From an uncultured Coriobacteriaceae bacterium (lineage in GTDB: Bacteria; Actinomycetota; Coriobacteriia; Coriobacteriales; QAMH01), in contig USOR01000003.1 in the NCBI GenBank assembly GCA_900556425.1, forward strand, positions 1 to 21,754: a stretch of 21,754 bases of DNA. The letters run 5' to 3'. The notes under the pieces are model-generated. The model had not been told where the DNA came from. It did not search any database and worked only from the letters and a program-made list of their open reading frames with translations. Below are positions 1 through 8,291 of the stretch, piece after piece (the first letter of the stretch is position 1; every line of letters starts with the position of its first letter). Position numbers and translations under genes: made by a program.

Positions 1-56
1 ATGAGCGCGCCCGCCACTCCGAATGCAGCCAGCGATCTTGCTACGTTTGTGTTCAT
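1..56 (-). CDS. Possible N-terminus of a secreted or membrane protein (partial)
   Basis: Reading leftward from an ATG at 56-54, 18 codons stay open to the window edge and give MNTNVARSLAAFGVAGAL. This looks like the start of a signal peptide: a short N-region with one Arg, then a small hydrophobic run. A purine-rich GGAAAG lies about 7 nt before the ATG and could be a ribosome binding site. Two further in-frame ATGs (92-90 and 89-87) exist but have no clear binding site. The function cannot be told from 18 residues. The gene would be divergent from the AAA ATPase gene. The alternative is that this is non-coding sequence; the plus-strand reading of the same bases (39 codons to a TAG at 118-120) is less convincing. 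Confidence 0.4.
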   Translation of the reverse strand, partial: MNTNVARSLAAFGVAGAL

Positions 57-230
57 GACTCTTTCCGTGTTCGTAGTTCGAATGTGCATCATTTCGCGTT
101 GCAACGGCTTAAAACCCTAGCCGAAGCCCCGACAAAGACGCAAGGAAATGTGAAGAATCTGTGAAACCAAAGGTAGAGCACCTGTGGATGTGAAGAGGAC
201 ATGAAGGAAAAGGATGCCGAGGATAGCAAG

Positions 231-260
231 TTGACCTTGTTGGTTAGAAGAACTTAGAAG
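231..260 (+). promoter_or_regulatory. Possible sigma-70-type promoter of the AAA ATPase gene
   Basis: TTGACC at 231-236 resembles a -35 box. With an 18-nt spacer, TAGAAG at 255-260 matches four of six -10 positions. The putative -10 lies inside the 10-bp tandem repeats that run up to the gene, so the repeat copies could compete as -10 elements. The rest of 57-230 is an intergenic stretch, purine-rich on its right side, in which I see nothing else. This is inference from motif similarity only. Confidence 0.3.
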
Positions 261-280
261 AACTTAGAACTACTTAGAGG
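244..280 (+). repeat. 10-bp tandem repeats before the AAA ATPase start
   Basis: The unit TTAGAAGAAC occurs at 244-253 and 254-263. A variant, TTAGAACTAC, follows at 264-273, and a partial unit, TTAGAGG, at 274-280. The last unit supplies AGAGG (276-280), the best ribosome binding site for the gene, six nt before the ATG at 287. The array is therefore in phase with one DNA helical turn and merges with the translation start region. It could be an operator, a slippage-prone tract, or simple repeat expansion. Confidence 0.7.
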
Positions 281-286
281 TTGACT

Positions 287-1384
287 ATGTGCACCCTGGA
301 AAATCCTTTCACTCCCTCATTTGGCGAAGTTCCTACACGACTTGCAGGACGATCCGCCATCATAGACCGCATAACACGAGCATTCGAGGCGAGTCGGCGG
401 CGACCAGAACTTACGACCATCATCTCCGGCGCTCGTGGAACGGGCAAGACGACGCTACTTGCCATTCTGTCAGACCGTGCCGCCCAAGCAGGATGGATAC
501 CCGCAAGTGTCACGGCCATGGCAGGCATGCTTGATGACATTGAGGTGCGTGCACGCAGGGGCGCAGCGCATCTTCTTGACGCACCCACTCGGTCGCATAT
601 CAGTAGCGTGGGCATACCACAGATCATCGACATCGAGATCGAGCACGTCGACAGCGAGATAAACAATTGGCGCTCCCGAATGGAAGACATTCTTGACCTT
701 CTCGAATCGCACGGCTCGGGCTTGCTGATAACCGTAGATGAGCTCGACCCAACCCTCGACGAAATGGTGCAGCTTGCGGCAATCTACCAGCATTTCGTAC
801 GTGAAAACCGCAAGGTCGCTCTTCTCATGGCCGGCCTCCCCGGCAACGTCTCATCACTCATCAGCAACAAGACCGTCTCGTTCCTGCGCCGTGCCGAGAT
901 GGTGCACCTCGGCCGCATCGAGGATTTCGAGATAGAGGATGCACTGCGTAAGACAATCGAAGAAGGTGGCAGAAGCTCCTCGGGCGCAAACCTGAAACCA
1001 GCCGTGCAGGCCATCGGGGGCTTTCCGTTCATGCTGCAGCTCATCGGCTTTCGCGCATGGGAGGAGCACCCCGAAAAGGCGGATATAACCTCGGAAGACT
1101 TCGAGCGCGGCGTGTTCCTTGCGCGAGAGGACATGCGCACACGCATCTTCGAGGCAACCTACCGCGAACTTTCGCCAAGCGATATCCTCTTTCTCGAAGC
1201 CATGCTCGAAGACTCCGAGGAAAGTACGATTGCAGACATAACGAGCCGACTACAATGGTCATCTTCACAGGTTGCCCAGTACAGGCGGCGGCTTCTGGAA
1301 ACCGGTATCATCGGTGAGCGTCGTCGTGGCGTTGTCGGTTTTGATATGCCGTTTTTCCGCGAGTTCATGCTCGATCGCGGATGA
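287..1384 (+). CDS. AAA family ATPase (AAA_16/ORC1-like) with C-terminal winged-helix region
   Basis: Predicted cytoplasmic P-loop ATPase of 365 residues. Walker A, GARGTGKT, sits at about residues 48-55. A Walker B-like strand, LLITVDELDP, lies in the middle of the domain. The last roughly 100 residues (from about TYRELSPSDILFLEAM) read as a winged-helix region, as in Orc1/Cdc6-like and MalT-type AAA_16 proteins. The opening NPFTPSFGEVPTRLAGR is typical of a family widespread in gut actinobacteria, annotated only as ATP-binding protein. I chose ATG 287 because AGAGG lies six nt upstream; an in-frame TTG at 281 is the alternative. The gene stands alone between divergent and convergent neighbours, so context gives no partner. 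The target (DNA, protein or regulator) is unknown. Confidence 0.85.
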   Translation: MCTLENPFTPSFGEVPTRLAGRSAIIDRITRAFEASRRRPELTTIISGARGTGKTTLLAILSDRAAQAGWIPASVTAMAGMLDDIEVRARRGAAHLLDAPTRSHISSVGIPQIIDIEIEHVDSEINNWRSRMEDILDLLESHGSGLLITVDELDPTLDEMVQLAAIYQHFVRENRKVALLMAGLPGNVSSLISNKTVSFLRRAEMVHLGRIEDFEIEDALRKTIEEGGRSSSGANLKPAVQAIGGFPFMLQLIGFRAWEEHPEKADITSEDFERGVFLAREDMRTRIFEATYRELSPSDILFLEAMLEDSEESTIADITSRLQWSSSQVAQYRRRLLETGIIGERRRGVVGFDMPFFREFMLDRG

Positions 1385-1410
1385 TGTGCGATGGGCTAGC
1401 CAACACCTTC

Positions 1411-1440
1411 GTCGCGCCAGCCGATGGAGAGCGGCGCGAC
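1411..1440. other. GC-rich inverted repeat 3' of the AAA ATPase gene
   Basis: GTCGCGCC (1411-1418) and GGCGCGAC (1433-1440) are a perfect 8-bp inverted repeat with a 14-nt loop, starting 27 nt after the ATPase stop codon. No T-run follows on the plus strand, so it is not a classical intrinsic terminator. It could still stabilise the 3' end of the transcript. Confidence 0.4.
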
Positions 1441-1473
1441 GGATTTCGCGATTAGTGGCCGACGACCTTGATG

Positions 1474-1496
1474 CAAAATTGTCACGGCAACTTTTG
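1474..1496. terminator. Possible weak bidirectional terminator hairpin
   Basis: CAAAATTG (1474-1481) can pair with CAACTTTTG (1488-1496) around a 6-nt loop, with one bulged base. The A/T-rich outer part gives a short T-run on either strand. It sits between the convergent AAA ATPase gene and the minus-strand gene ending at 1524, where a bidirectional terminator is expected. The stem has only two G-C pairs, so the call is weak. Confidence 0.3.
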
Positions 1497-1523
1497 TCTG
1501 GTAGCTTTTATTGACACCCGATA

Positions 1524-2939
1524 CTAGATGTTCAGATAATCGATATCACGCACGTAATTAGTGCTGGAGGGGGGACACGCGCCGAAAAGATATTGATTCC
1601 CCTCGTAATTAATCTGTACGTACCAATGATACTGCGTCCAACCATCCGAACCATATGGATACTTCCCATACAGGTTCTCGATATCGGTGAAGCCAAGTTT
1701 CTCTGCAAATTTGTAGAGAACGGCCGGCGAGACATACGAGTCCCAGCAATGGGTCACGAAATAAGGCGCCTCCTGCCTAACAAAGTTAAGATAACCGCCA
1801 TCTTCCTTATACATGTCGTTGGGCCTGTACTTGAACAGAGGTGTGTCTTCGAAGCACTTGGCATTGGGATACTTCTCTTTGAACTCTGTCGTGTAAGCGA
1901 AGGTTCCTCCCTCGAAGGCGATGCAGAGCGCCGACATCTTATCAAGCTGCGTCATGCCCGGCTCGCTGCAATACTTGCGTATCATGTCCTCCATCCACAT
2001 ATCCTGGTACGACTCGTAATCATTTACCGTGAGCGTAAGCGATTTGCCGCGTCTATAGCTCTTGTTGAAGTTCTCGGTTCCGTCGGCGTTCTTCGCCCAC
2101 TCTTTCACATAGAACTCATGCGTACCCGGATCCTCAACATTTATGACCGCGATATACCCATTGCCACTTGCCAAAGGCTGCATTTGATAGCGAACATTGT
2201 CCGTATCCCTGATGTGCACGTCGTCGTAGTATGCGGTCGATACACCATTCACATGCGCCGTATCGCAGGCAATGGAGAAGTTGTCCTCGGGATTGTCGGT
2301 CCTGACGTAGAGCGCGATATCGGAATCGGTATACGCGCCAAAAGCGCTGAGCTCTTTGATCTCGTAATCGTACTGTACGGGCGGATTATCTGGATTGACA
2401 CCATACCACCCCTCTCCTTCGTCAAACCACCCGAGATCCAATAGGTAATCACGCTCGACCGGGCTTGTCGTGTAATGGTGATTGTTCGAGAATGCATTTG
2501 GGTTGTAAACGCGGTAAAGCGGTACAGCCTCGTTCACATCGGAATACCAGCCAATGCCCTCATCGCTCCAGCCTATCTCAACAAGAAAATCGCGTTCGTA
2601 CGATTCGAGGGTGTAGTGATGCTCGCCCGCATACGAATTATAGAGACGGTAGACGGGATCACCCGAAACAGGCGCTGTCCAGCCGCGGTCTTCGTAATTC
2701 CAGCCAACGCCAATAAGATAGTCCCGTTCGATCTCGCTCGTCGTGTAGAAATGCTCGCCCGAATTGGGGTTGTATAGGCGATGCATCGACTGCGTTTCCA
2801 TAACCGTGGCCTGGGCAATCAACGGCTCCTCTACGGCCTGCGCCTGCGGAACCGCAGTTATGCCCGGCAACGCCATAGCCGTTGCAAAGGCGAACGAGAG
2901 GACGACGAGCAGGAAGCGAGTACGTATGATGGCGAGCAT
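1524..2939 (-). CDS. Secreted three-repeat protein with degenerate transglutaminase-like domain
   Basis: Protein of 471 residues. Residues 1-35 form a signal peptide (Arg6/Arg8, hydrophobic core, AQA before V36), so it is exported. Three repeats of about 36-38 residues follow (about 53-88, 97-132 and 142-179). Each has the pattern R-[LV]-Y-N, then H-[FHY]-Y-T, ERD-[YF]-L, a GW and a closing GW, as in the DUF5648-type repeats of actinobacterial and firmicute surface proteins. After a region that may form beta-sandwiches (about 190-310), the C-terminal part resembles a transglutaminase-like fold. Cys398 (HCW) is followed by LGF, and His438 (YHW) by a strand ending FGA, where the family normally has the catalytic Asp; here that position is Gly453. 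The gene starts 25 nt after the purE stop, so it is probably the last gene of the purine operon. The start ATG has AAGGGA 7 nt upstream. Function is not known; cell-surface binding is an inference. Confidence 0.8.
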   Translation of the reverse strand: MLAIIRTRFLLVVLSFAFATAMALPGITAVPQAQAVEEPLIAQATVMETQSMHRLYNPNSGEHFYTTSEIERDYLIGVGWNYEDRGWTAPVSGDPVYRLYNSYAGEHHYTLESYERDFLVEIGWSDEGIGWYSDVNEAVPLYRVYNPNAFSNNHHYTTSPVERDYLLDLGWFDEGEGWYGVNPDNPPVQYDYEIKELSAFGAYTDSDIALYVRTDNPEDNFSIACDTAHVNGVSTAYYDDVHIRDTDNVRYQMQPLASGNGYIAVINVEDPGTHEFYVKEWAKNADGTENFNKSYRRGKSLTLTVNDYESYQDMWMEDMIRKYCSEPGMTQLDKMSALCIAFEGGTFAYTTEFKEKYPNAKCFEDTPLFKYRPNDMYKEDGGYLNFVRQEAPYFVTHCWDSYVSPAVLYKFAEKLGFTDIENLYGKYPYGSDGWTQYHWYVQINYEGNQYLFGACPPSSTNYVRDIDYLNI

Positions 2940-2964
2940 GGGCGGTCCCTTCTCGATGGCGCGT

Positions 2965-3429
2965 CTACTTGCCGGCGAGCTCGCGTTTGTACTCGATGAT
3001 GGCCTTGCGGTACTCGGGCACCGCGACGCCGAGAATCTCCGTCGCGAGGATCGCGGCGTTCTTGGTGCCGTTGATGGCGACGCAGGCCAGGGGTACGCCC
3101 GTGGGCATCTGCACCGTGGAGAGCAAGGAGTCCATGCCGCCCAGGTCGCTCGTCTTCATGGGCACGGCAATGACGGGCAGCGGCGTATGCGATGCCACGA
3201 CACCACCGAGCGCTGCGGCCTTGCCAGCGCCGGCGATGATGACCTTGAGACCGCGCTCCTCGGCGCTTGTCGCCCAGTCACGCACATCATCGGGATTACG
3301 ATGCGCAGAGTGAATGACGAACTCGTAGGGCACGCCGAACTTCTCGAGCATCTCCTTGCAACCCTCGAAATCCGGGGCATCCGATTTGGAGCCCAGAATG
3401 ATTCCTACCAGCGGTTTTTCTGCGGACAT
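2965..3429 (-). CDS. purE: N5-carboxyaminoimidazole ribonucleotide mutase PurE (class I)
   Basis: PurE converts N5-CAIR to CAIR in de novo purine synthesis, in the cytoplasm. At 154 residues it has the family length. GSKSD is at 13-17, SAHRNP at 41-46 (His43 is in the conserved active-site position), and a class I-like HTPLPVIAVP and DSLLSTVQMP follow. The usual AGGAAHLPG loop reads AGKAAALGG here (68-76), so His and Pro are replaced. Class I enzymes normally need PurK to make N5-CAIR, and no purK is present in this window. The gene lies 50 nt downstream of the Nudix gene and 25 nt upstream of the secreted repeat protein, in the purA-purD-Nudix-purE order. AGGAG lies five nt before the ATG. 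Confidence 0.95.
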   Translation of the reverse strand: MSAEKPLVGIILGSKSDAPDFEGCKEMLEKFGVPYEFVIHSAHRNPDDVRDWATSAEERGLKVIIAGAGKAAALGGVVASHTPLPVIAVPMKTSDLGGMDSLLSTVQMPTGVPLACVAINGTKNAAILATEILGVAVPEYRKAIIEYKRELAGK

Positions 3430-3479
3430 CTCTTCTCCTCACTCGTGCAACCGCACAGACGCCTGTTCTCTGCGGAGCT

Positions 3480-4049
3480 CTACATTCTATGGCGCAGCGC
3501 ATCGCATATGAGCGCCGCGATGACGGTCTTGGAGTCCTCGATGCGACCGTCGAGGACGGAGTCGATGAGCGACTCGATGCTCACCCACTCGGCGACGACG
3601 AACTCGTCATCATCCGGATGGGCCGAGCCCGGCGTCAAATCGGTTGCCATGTACAGATGGATGATCTCGTCGCTATACCCCACGGCCACGGCAATGGAGG
3701 CAAGACGGCGGATTTGCCCTGCTGCATAGCCCGTCTCCTCCGCGAGCTCGCGGCGCACGGCGTCCTCGGGATCCTCGCCGGGGTCGATCTTGCCTGCGGG
3801 AACCTCGATAGTCACGCGCTCGAGCGCCGTGCGGTACTGACGCACGATGAGCACACGGCCCTGGTCATCGAGCGCGATGACGCACACCGCGCCAGGGTGA
3901 CGAATGACCTCGTGCTGCGTCTTGTGCCCGTTGGGCAGCTCGATGTCGACGGAATCGATCTTGACCAGGCGTCCCTCGAAGCTGCGCACGGAACTGAGGA
4001 TCTTCTCGCTGATCGCGGGATCCTCGAAGTGCTCGATTAGCTCTCCCAT
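3480..4049 (-). CDS. Nudix hydrolase, ADP-ribose pyrophosphatase type
   Basis: Protein of 189 residues, predicted to hydrolyse ADP-ribose or a related nucleoside diphosphate sugar to AMP plus a sugar phosphate, in the cytoplasm. A complete Nudix box lies at 86-108: Gly86, Glu92, then RELAEETG at 100-107, matching GX5EX7REUXEEXGU. The preceding VRQYR and E-V-P-A-G segments are typical of the ADP-ribose pyrophosphatase subgroup (NudF/YqkG-like). Its ATG lies inside the 3' end of purD (13-nt overlap including the purD stop), which implies translational coupling. Presence in a purine operon fits nucleotide salvage or clean-up. The exact substrate cannot be fixed from sequence alone. Confidence 0.88.
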   Translation of the reverse strand: MGELIEHFEDPAISEKILSSVRSFEGRLVKIDSVDIELPNGHKTQHEVIRHPGAVCVIALDDQGRVLIVRQYRTALERVTIEVPAGKIDPGEDPEDAVRRELAEETGYAAGQIRRLASIAVAVGYSDEIIHLYMATDLTPGSAHPDDDEFVVAEWVSIESLIDSVLDGRIEDSKTVIAALICDALRHRM

Positions 4050-5320
4050 GCGCTGCGGCCCCTCATGGCACGGGCGCCGATGTCGCGACGCATGAACTTG
4101 CCGTCCCAGTTGATGAGGTCGCAGGCCTCGTAGGCGCGGTCGCGCGCGGCCTCGAAGGTATCACCGAGTGCGGTGACATTGAGGACGCGGCCTCCGTTGG
4201 TGTAGACCTTGCCATCGACGGCCTTGGTGCCGGCATGGTAGACGTGCACGCCCGGCAACGCGTTGGCCTCGTCGATGCCCGTGATCTCGCGGCCCTTCTC
4301 GTAATCGCCAGGGTAGCCCTCGCTCGCGAGCACGACGCTCACGGCCCACTCGGGGCGCCAGGAAAGCTCGGCCTCACTCAGGCGCTGCTGGGCAGTCGCG
4401 ACCATGACATCGACCAGGTCGGTCTCGAGACGCGGCAGGACGACCTGCGTCTCCGGGTCGCCAAAGCGTGCGTTGAACTCGAGCAGTTTGGGGCCTTCCG
4501 GCGTAAGCATGAAACCGCCATAGAGGACGCCTCGATAGTCGATGTCCTCCTCGCGCAGACCGGCGACGGCACGCTCCATGATGTCGATCATGGTCGCATG
4601 CTCCTCATCAGTGACGATGGGCACCGGCGAATACACGCCCATGCCGCCCGTATTGGGGCCCTCGTCGTTCTCGTAGGCACGCTTGTGATCCTGCGAGGGA
4701 GCCATGGGAAGCACGGTGATGCCATCGGTAAAGGCGAGCATGGAGCACTCGGGGCCGGTCATCATCTCCTCGATGACGACCGTGGAGCCCGCCTCGCCAA
4801 AGCGACCGTCAAAGCACTCGCAAATGGCTTCATCGGCCTCCTCCTTGGTGAGCGCAACCGTAACGCCCTTGCCCGCCGCCAAGCCGTCGGCCTTGACGAC
4901 GATGGGAGCGCCATGCTCGTTGAGATAGGCCAACGCGGAATCGCAATCCGTGAAGGTGCCATAGGCCGCCGTGGGCAGATCGTACTTCATCATGAGACTC
5001 TTGGAGAAATCCTTGGAGCCTTCGAGACGCGCACCCGCGGCACCGGGGCCAAAGCAATCGATGCCAGCCCCGCGCACGGCATCGGCGACACCGGCGACAA
5101 GCGGGGCCTCCGGGCCGATGACCACGAGCTCGCAACCATTGGCGCGGGCGAAGTCGACGACGGCCTGACCGTCCTCAATGTCGAGGTCAACGTTAGTGCC
5201 GAGCTCTGCCGTTCCGCCGTTGCCAGGTGCGATGAAGAGCTGATCGCACTTGGGCGACTCGACGAGCGCCGTGGCGATGGCGCACTCGCGCCCGCCGCTT
5301 CCCAAAAGCAGGATATTCAT
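4037..5320 (-). CDS. purD: Phosphoribosylamine-glycine ligase (GAR synthetase)
   Basis: PurD joins 5-phosphoribosylamine and glycine, using ATP, to give GAR in the second step of IMP synthesis. It has 427 residues, normal for the family. The N-terminal glycine-rich motif reads GSGGRECA; most PurD proteins have GGREHA, so the His is Cys here (codon TGC, checked on the sequence). ATP-grasp signatures follow: a V-V-I-E-E strand, NTGGMG with YSPVPIV, and EFNARFGDPETQ for metal binding. The start is one nt after the purA stop, and the stop overlaps the Nudix gene by 13 nt, so the three genes are very probably co-transcribed and coupled. Confidence 0.95.
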   Translation of the reverse strand: MNILLLGSGGRECAIATALVESPKCDQLFIAPGNGGTAELGTNVDLDIEDGQAVVDFARANGCELVVIGPEAPLVAGVADAVRGAGIDCFGPGAAGARLEGSKDFSKSLMMKYDLPTAAYGTFTDCDSALAYLNEHGAPIVVKADGLAAGKGVTVALTKEEADEAICECFDGRFGEAGSTVVIEEMMTGPECSMLAFTDGITVLPMAPSQDHKRAYENDEGPNTGGMGVYSPVPIVTDEEHATMIDIMERAVAGLREEDIDYRGVLYGGFMLTPEGPKLLEFNARFGDPETQVVLPRLETDLVDVMVATAQQRLSEAELSWRPEWAVSVVLASEGYPGDYEKGREITGIDEANALPGVHVYHAGTKAVDGKVYTNGGRVLNVTALGDTFEAARDRAYEACDLINWDGKFMRRDIGARAMRGRSAWES

Positions 5321-5321
5321 G

Positions 5322-6602
5322 TTAGTTCCATCCTCTCATGATGGTCTGATCGCGATCGGGGCCAACCGTGACGATGCTGATGGGAACGCCCGCGAGCTCC
5401 TCGAGGCGCTCGACGTAATCGCGGGCCTCCTGCGGAAGCTCCTCGTAGGTGCGGCAGGCGGAGATATCGCACTGCCAGCTGGGCATCTCCTCGTAGATGG
5501 GCTTGGCATGATGGAAGGCCGTCTGCTGGCTCGGGACGTTTTCGTAGACAACGCCGTCAGCCTCGTAGGCCGTGCAGATCTGGATCTTGTCGACGGCACC
5601 GAGCACGTCGAGCTTGGTGAGCGCGATGTCGGTGAGACCGTTGACGTCGGCGGCGTAGCGGATGATGACGGCGTCGTACCAACCGCAGCGACGCTTGCGT
5701 CCCGTGGTGACGCCGACCTCGTGGCCAGCCTCGCCCAGAGTCTTGCCGTACTCATCGAAGAGCTCCGTGGGAAACGGGCCGCTGCCGACACGCGTCATGT
5801 ACGCCTTGGCGATGCCGAGAACGCGGTCGATACGCGTGGGCCCCACGCCCGTGCCCGTCATGGCGCCGCCTGCCGTGCAGTTGCTCGAGGTGACGAAGGG
5901 GTAGGTGCCGTGGTCGATGTCGAGCTGCGTGGCTTGCGCGCCCTCGAAGAGCACCGACTTGCCAGCGCGTAGCTCGGAGTTGAGCAGCTGGCTCGCGTCG
6001 ACGACATGCTTGCGAATCATGTCCGCATAGCCAAGGTACTCGTCCAGGATCTCATCGACGGTGAACGTGGGCATGTCGTAGACGTTTTGCAGGATGTCGT
6101 TCTTGATGGCGAGTGCCGTCTCGAGCTTCTCGCGCAGGATCTTCTTGTCGAGCAAGTCCTGGATGCGAATGCCGATGCGTGCATACTTGTCCTGGTAGCA
6201 CGGGCCGATGCCGCGCTTGGTCGTGCCAATCTTGTTGGCACCCAGACGGGCTTCGGTGGCACCGTCGAGGACGCGATGGTAGGGCATGATGACGTGCGCG
6301 TTGCTGCTGATGAGGAGACGCTCCGTGGAGATGCCCTGCTCCTCGAGCCCGGCCATCTCATCGCAAAGCACCTTGGGGTCGACAACGCAGCCATTGCCGA
6401 TGAGCGGCGTCACGCTCTCGTACATGATGCCCGATGGAATAAGGTGCAAGGCGAGTTTGGTGTCTCCGTAGATGACGGTGTGACCGGCGTTGTTTCCGCC
6501 CTGGAAGCGGACGACGTAATCGTAATCGGAAGCAAGCAGGTCTGTGACCTTGCCCTTGCCCTCGTCGCCCCACTGGGTCCCAACTAATATAGTGCCTGAC
6601 AT
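5322..6602 (-). CDS. purA: Adenylosuccinate synthetase
   Basis: PurA converts IMP and aspartate, using GTP, to adenylosuccinate, the committed step to AMP. It has 426 residues, full length. [11 protein letters not shown] is at 8-18 (GTP and Mg binding) and QGGNNAGHT at 34-42. [12 protein letters not shown] and [11 protein letters not shown] follow in the expected order. AAGGAG lies six nt before the ATG. It is the first gene of a packed group purA-purD-Nudix-purE, 105 nt downstream of the dnaB stop. That short gap holds a GC hairpin (GCGCG and CGCGC around AA) but no purine riboswitch that I can recognise. Read-through from dnaB is possible. Confidence 0.97.
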   Translation of the reverse strand: MSGTILVGTQWGDEGKGKVTDLLASDYDYVVRFQGGNNAGHTVIYGDTKLALHLIPSGIMYESVTPLIGNGCVVDPKVLCDEMAGLEEQGISTERLLISSNAHVIMPYHRVLDGATEARLGANKIGTTKRGIGPCYQDKYARIGIRIQDLLDKKILREKLETALAIKNDILQNVYDMPTFTVDEILDEYLGYADMIRKHVVDASQLLNSELRAGKSVLFEGAQATQLDIDHGTYPFVTSSNCTAGGAMTGTGVGPTRIDRVLGIAKAYMTRVGSGPFPTELFDEYGKTLGEAGHEVGVTTGRKRRCGWYDAVIIRYAADVNGLTDIALTKLDVLGAVDKIQICTAYEADGVVYENVPSQQTAFHHAKPIYEEMPSWQCDISACRTYEELPQEARDYVERLEELAGVPISIVTVGPDRDQTIMRGWN

Positions 6603-6707
6603 GTGGTTCTCCTTAATGAGAGGCTCAGCGCGTTCGCGCGAAACATCATTGTATCGAATGTGAAGGACTATACGCGGAGGATTCGAGGGGAATGCGAGAG
6701 AGCCGCC

Positions 6708-8099
6708 CTAGTACCTGTCATCCGGGCGAGCGAGGTTATCGAAGCGCGTGAACTCGCTCTGGAATGCCAGGCTCACGGTGCCGATGGGACCATTGCGGTG
6801 CTTGGCCACGATGACGTCTGCCGTGTTGAGCGGCGGGCGATCCTCCTGCTCGGCCTCTTTCTCGGACAATGAGCGGTCAAGGAACATGACGATATCGGCG
6901 TCCTGCTCGATGGCGCCGGATTCGCGCAAGTCGGAGAGAATGGGACGCTTGCCTTGACGCGACTCGACAGCACGGGAAAGCTGCGAGAGCGCGATGATGG
7001 GCATGTCCATCTCCTTCGCGAGAATCTTGAGGCCACGGGAAATCTCCGCGATCTCTACCTGACGGGACTCCGTACGCGTGTTTTGCGGCTGCATGAGCTG
7101 CAGGTAGTCGACGATGATGAGGCCCTTTTGCGGCTCGACGTTGCGCAGCTGACGACGCGCTTTGGCGCGCACCTCGAGAATGGAGGCGCTCGGGGTATCG
7201 TCGACCCAAAGCTGCAGCTTGGAGAGCGTATCTGACGCATTGACGAGCGTGACCCAGTCCTGGCCGCTCATCTGGCCCGTTTGCATCTTCTTGGAGTTGA
7301 TGCGCGTCTCGGTCGAGAGCACGCGTTGCACAAGCTGCGTGGCTGACATCTCGAGCGAGAAAAAGGCGACCGACGTGCCAAGCTGGGCAGCGCGACTCGC
7401 GATGTTGAGCGCGAGTGCCGTCTTGCCGACGGAAGGACGGGCGGCGAGGATGACGAGGTCGCCACCGCGCAGGCCGCCAAAGAGATCATCGAGGTCTTTG
7501 AAGCCCGTGCGCACGCCATTGTAGCGGCTCTTGGTGTTGGCGAGCTCCTGGAGCTCGTTGAAGGTCTCGACCACGAGCGAGCTCATGGACTTGAAGTTGG
7601 TGGAAACGCGCTTGTTGGTGACATCGAAGAGAAGCTTCTCGGATGTCTCGACGACCTCATCAAGGTCGTCTGGCGCATCGTAACCGAGCGCGGTGATGCG
7701 TACGGCGGCACCGATGAGGTCGCGCAGCATGGCAGCGCGCTTGACGATGTCTGCGTGATGAGCCCAGTTGGCCAATGCATAGGTGTTGTTGCCGAGCTCG
7801 ACGATGTAAGATTTGCCGCCCACGGCATCGAGGTCTCCACGCGTCTTGAGACGATCGGCCAGGGAAAGCTGATCGATGGGAGCGTTCTTGTTGTAGAGCT
7901 CCTCCATGGCCTCGAAGATCTTGCGGTGCGCAGGGCGGTAGAACTCCTTGGCCGAAAGCTTCATGAGCGCTTCCTCGACGACCTCTGTGTCCTGACCGAG
8001 CAGCATGGCCGCAAGCACGGCCTTCTCGGCATCGATATCCTGCGGCATGATGCGCTCAACCGAATTGTTAGCACTCGATGTATAGGCAAGCTCTGGCAT
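6708..8099 (-). CDS. dnaB: Replicative DNA helicase
   Basis: DnaB is the hexameric 5'-3' helicase of the replication fork. From the chosen start it has 463 residues. The N-terminal primase-interaction domain begins at about MPQDIDAEKAVLAAM (18-32). The RecA-like domain carries Walker A, RPSVGKTA, at 221-228 and Walker B, LIIVDYLQLM, further on. There is no intein. The start is uncertain. ATG 8099 has AGGAG 13 nt upstream, rather far, and in-frame ATGs at 8150 and 8180 would add poorly conserved residues. The gene lies between leuA and the purine operon on the same strand, with 339 nt upstream that include a palindromic element. Confidence 0.95.
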   Translation of the reverse strand: MPELAYTSSANNSVERIMPQDIDAEKAVLAAMLLGQDTEVVEEALMKLSAKEFYRPAHRKIFEAMEELYNKNAPIDQLSLADRLKTRGDLDAVGGKSYIVELGNNTYALANWAHHADIVKRAAMLRDLIGAAVRITALGYDAPDDLDEVVETSEKLLFDVTNKRVSTNFKSMSSLVVETFNELQELANTKSRYNGVRTGFKDLDDLFGGLRGGDLVILAARPSVGKTALALNIASRAAQLGTSVAFFSLEMSATQLVQRVLSTETRINSKKMQTGQMSGQDWVTLVNASDTLSKLQLWVDDTPSASILEVRAKARRQLRNVEPQKGLIIVDYLQLMQPQNTRTESRQVEIAEISRGLKILAKEMDMPIIALSQLSRAVESRQGKRPILSDLRESGAIEQDADIVMFLDRSLSEKEAEQEDRPPLNTADVIVAKHRNGPIGTVSLAFQSEFTRFDNLARPDDRY

Positions 8100-8291
8100 G
8101 GTGCGCTCGCATCTCCTCGTTGGGTTGTCCTTTTCAGGGGTGACCACCATACCCGTTTGGTGAGACACGATTGCCCGCATTTGCGCGCATTAACACCCGA
8201 TGTGGAGACCAAAGCGCCGTCACAAGGGGAAAATGCCGAGTTTTCCACTTATAAACGGATTTTCAAACTTTCTCGAATGGCAAGGTGGCGT

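Noticed and set aside
2475..2777. Plus-strand open frames over the three-repeat region of the secreted protein
   Set aside because: They mirror the repeats of the minus-strand gene and have no start signal.
6603..6707. Purine riboswitch before purA
   Set aside because: The 105-nt gap shows only a small GC hairpin and none of the conserved loop sequences of purine riboswitches.
8241..8249. DnaA box upstream of dnaB
   Set aside because: TTTTCCACT matches TTATCCACA in only seven of nine positions and stands alone, so there is no support for an origin.
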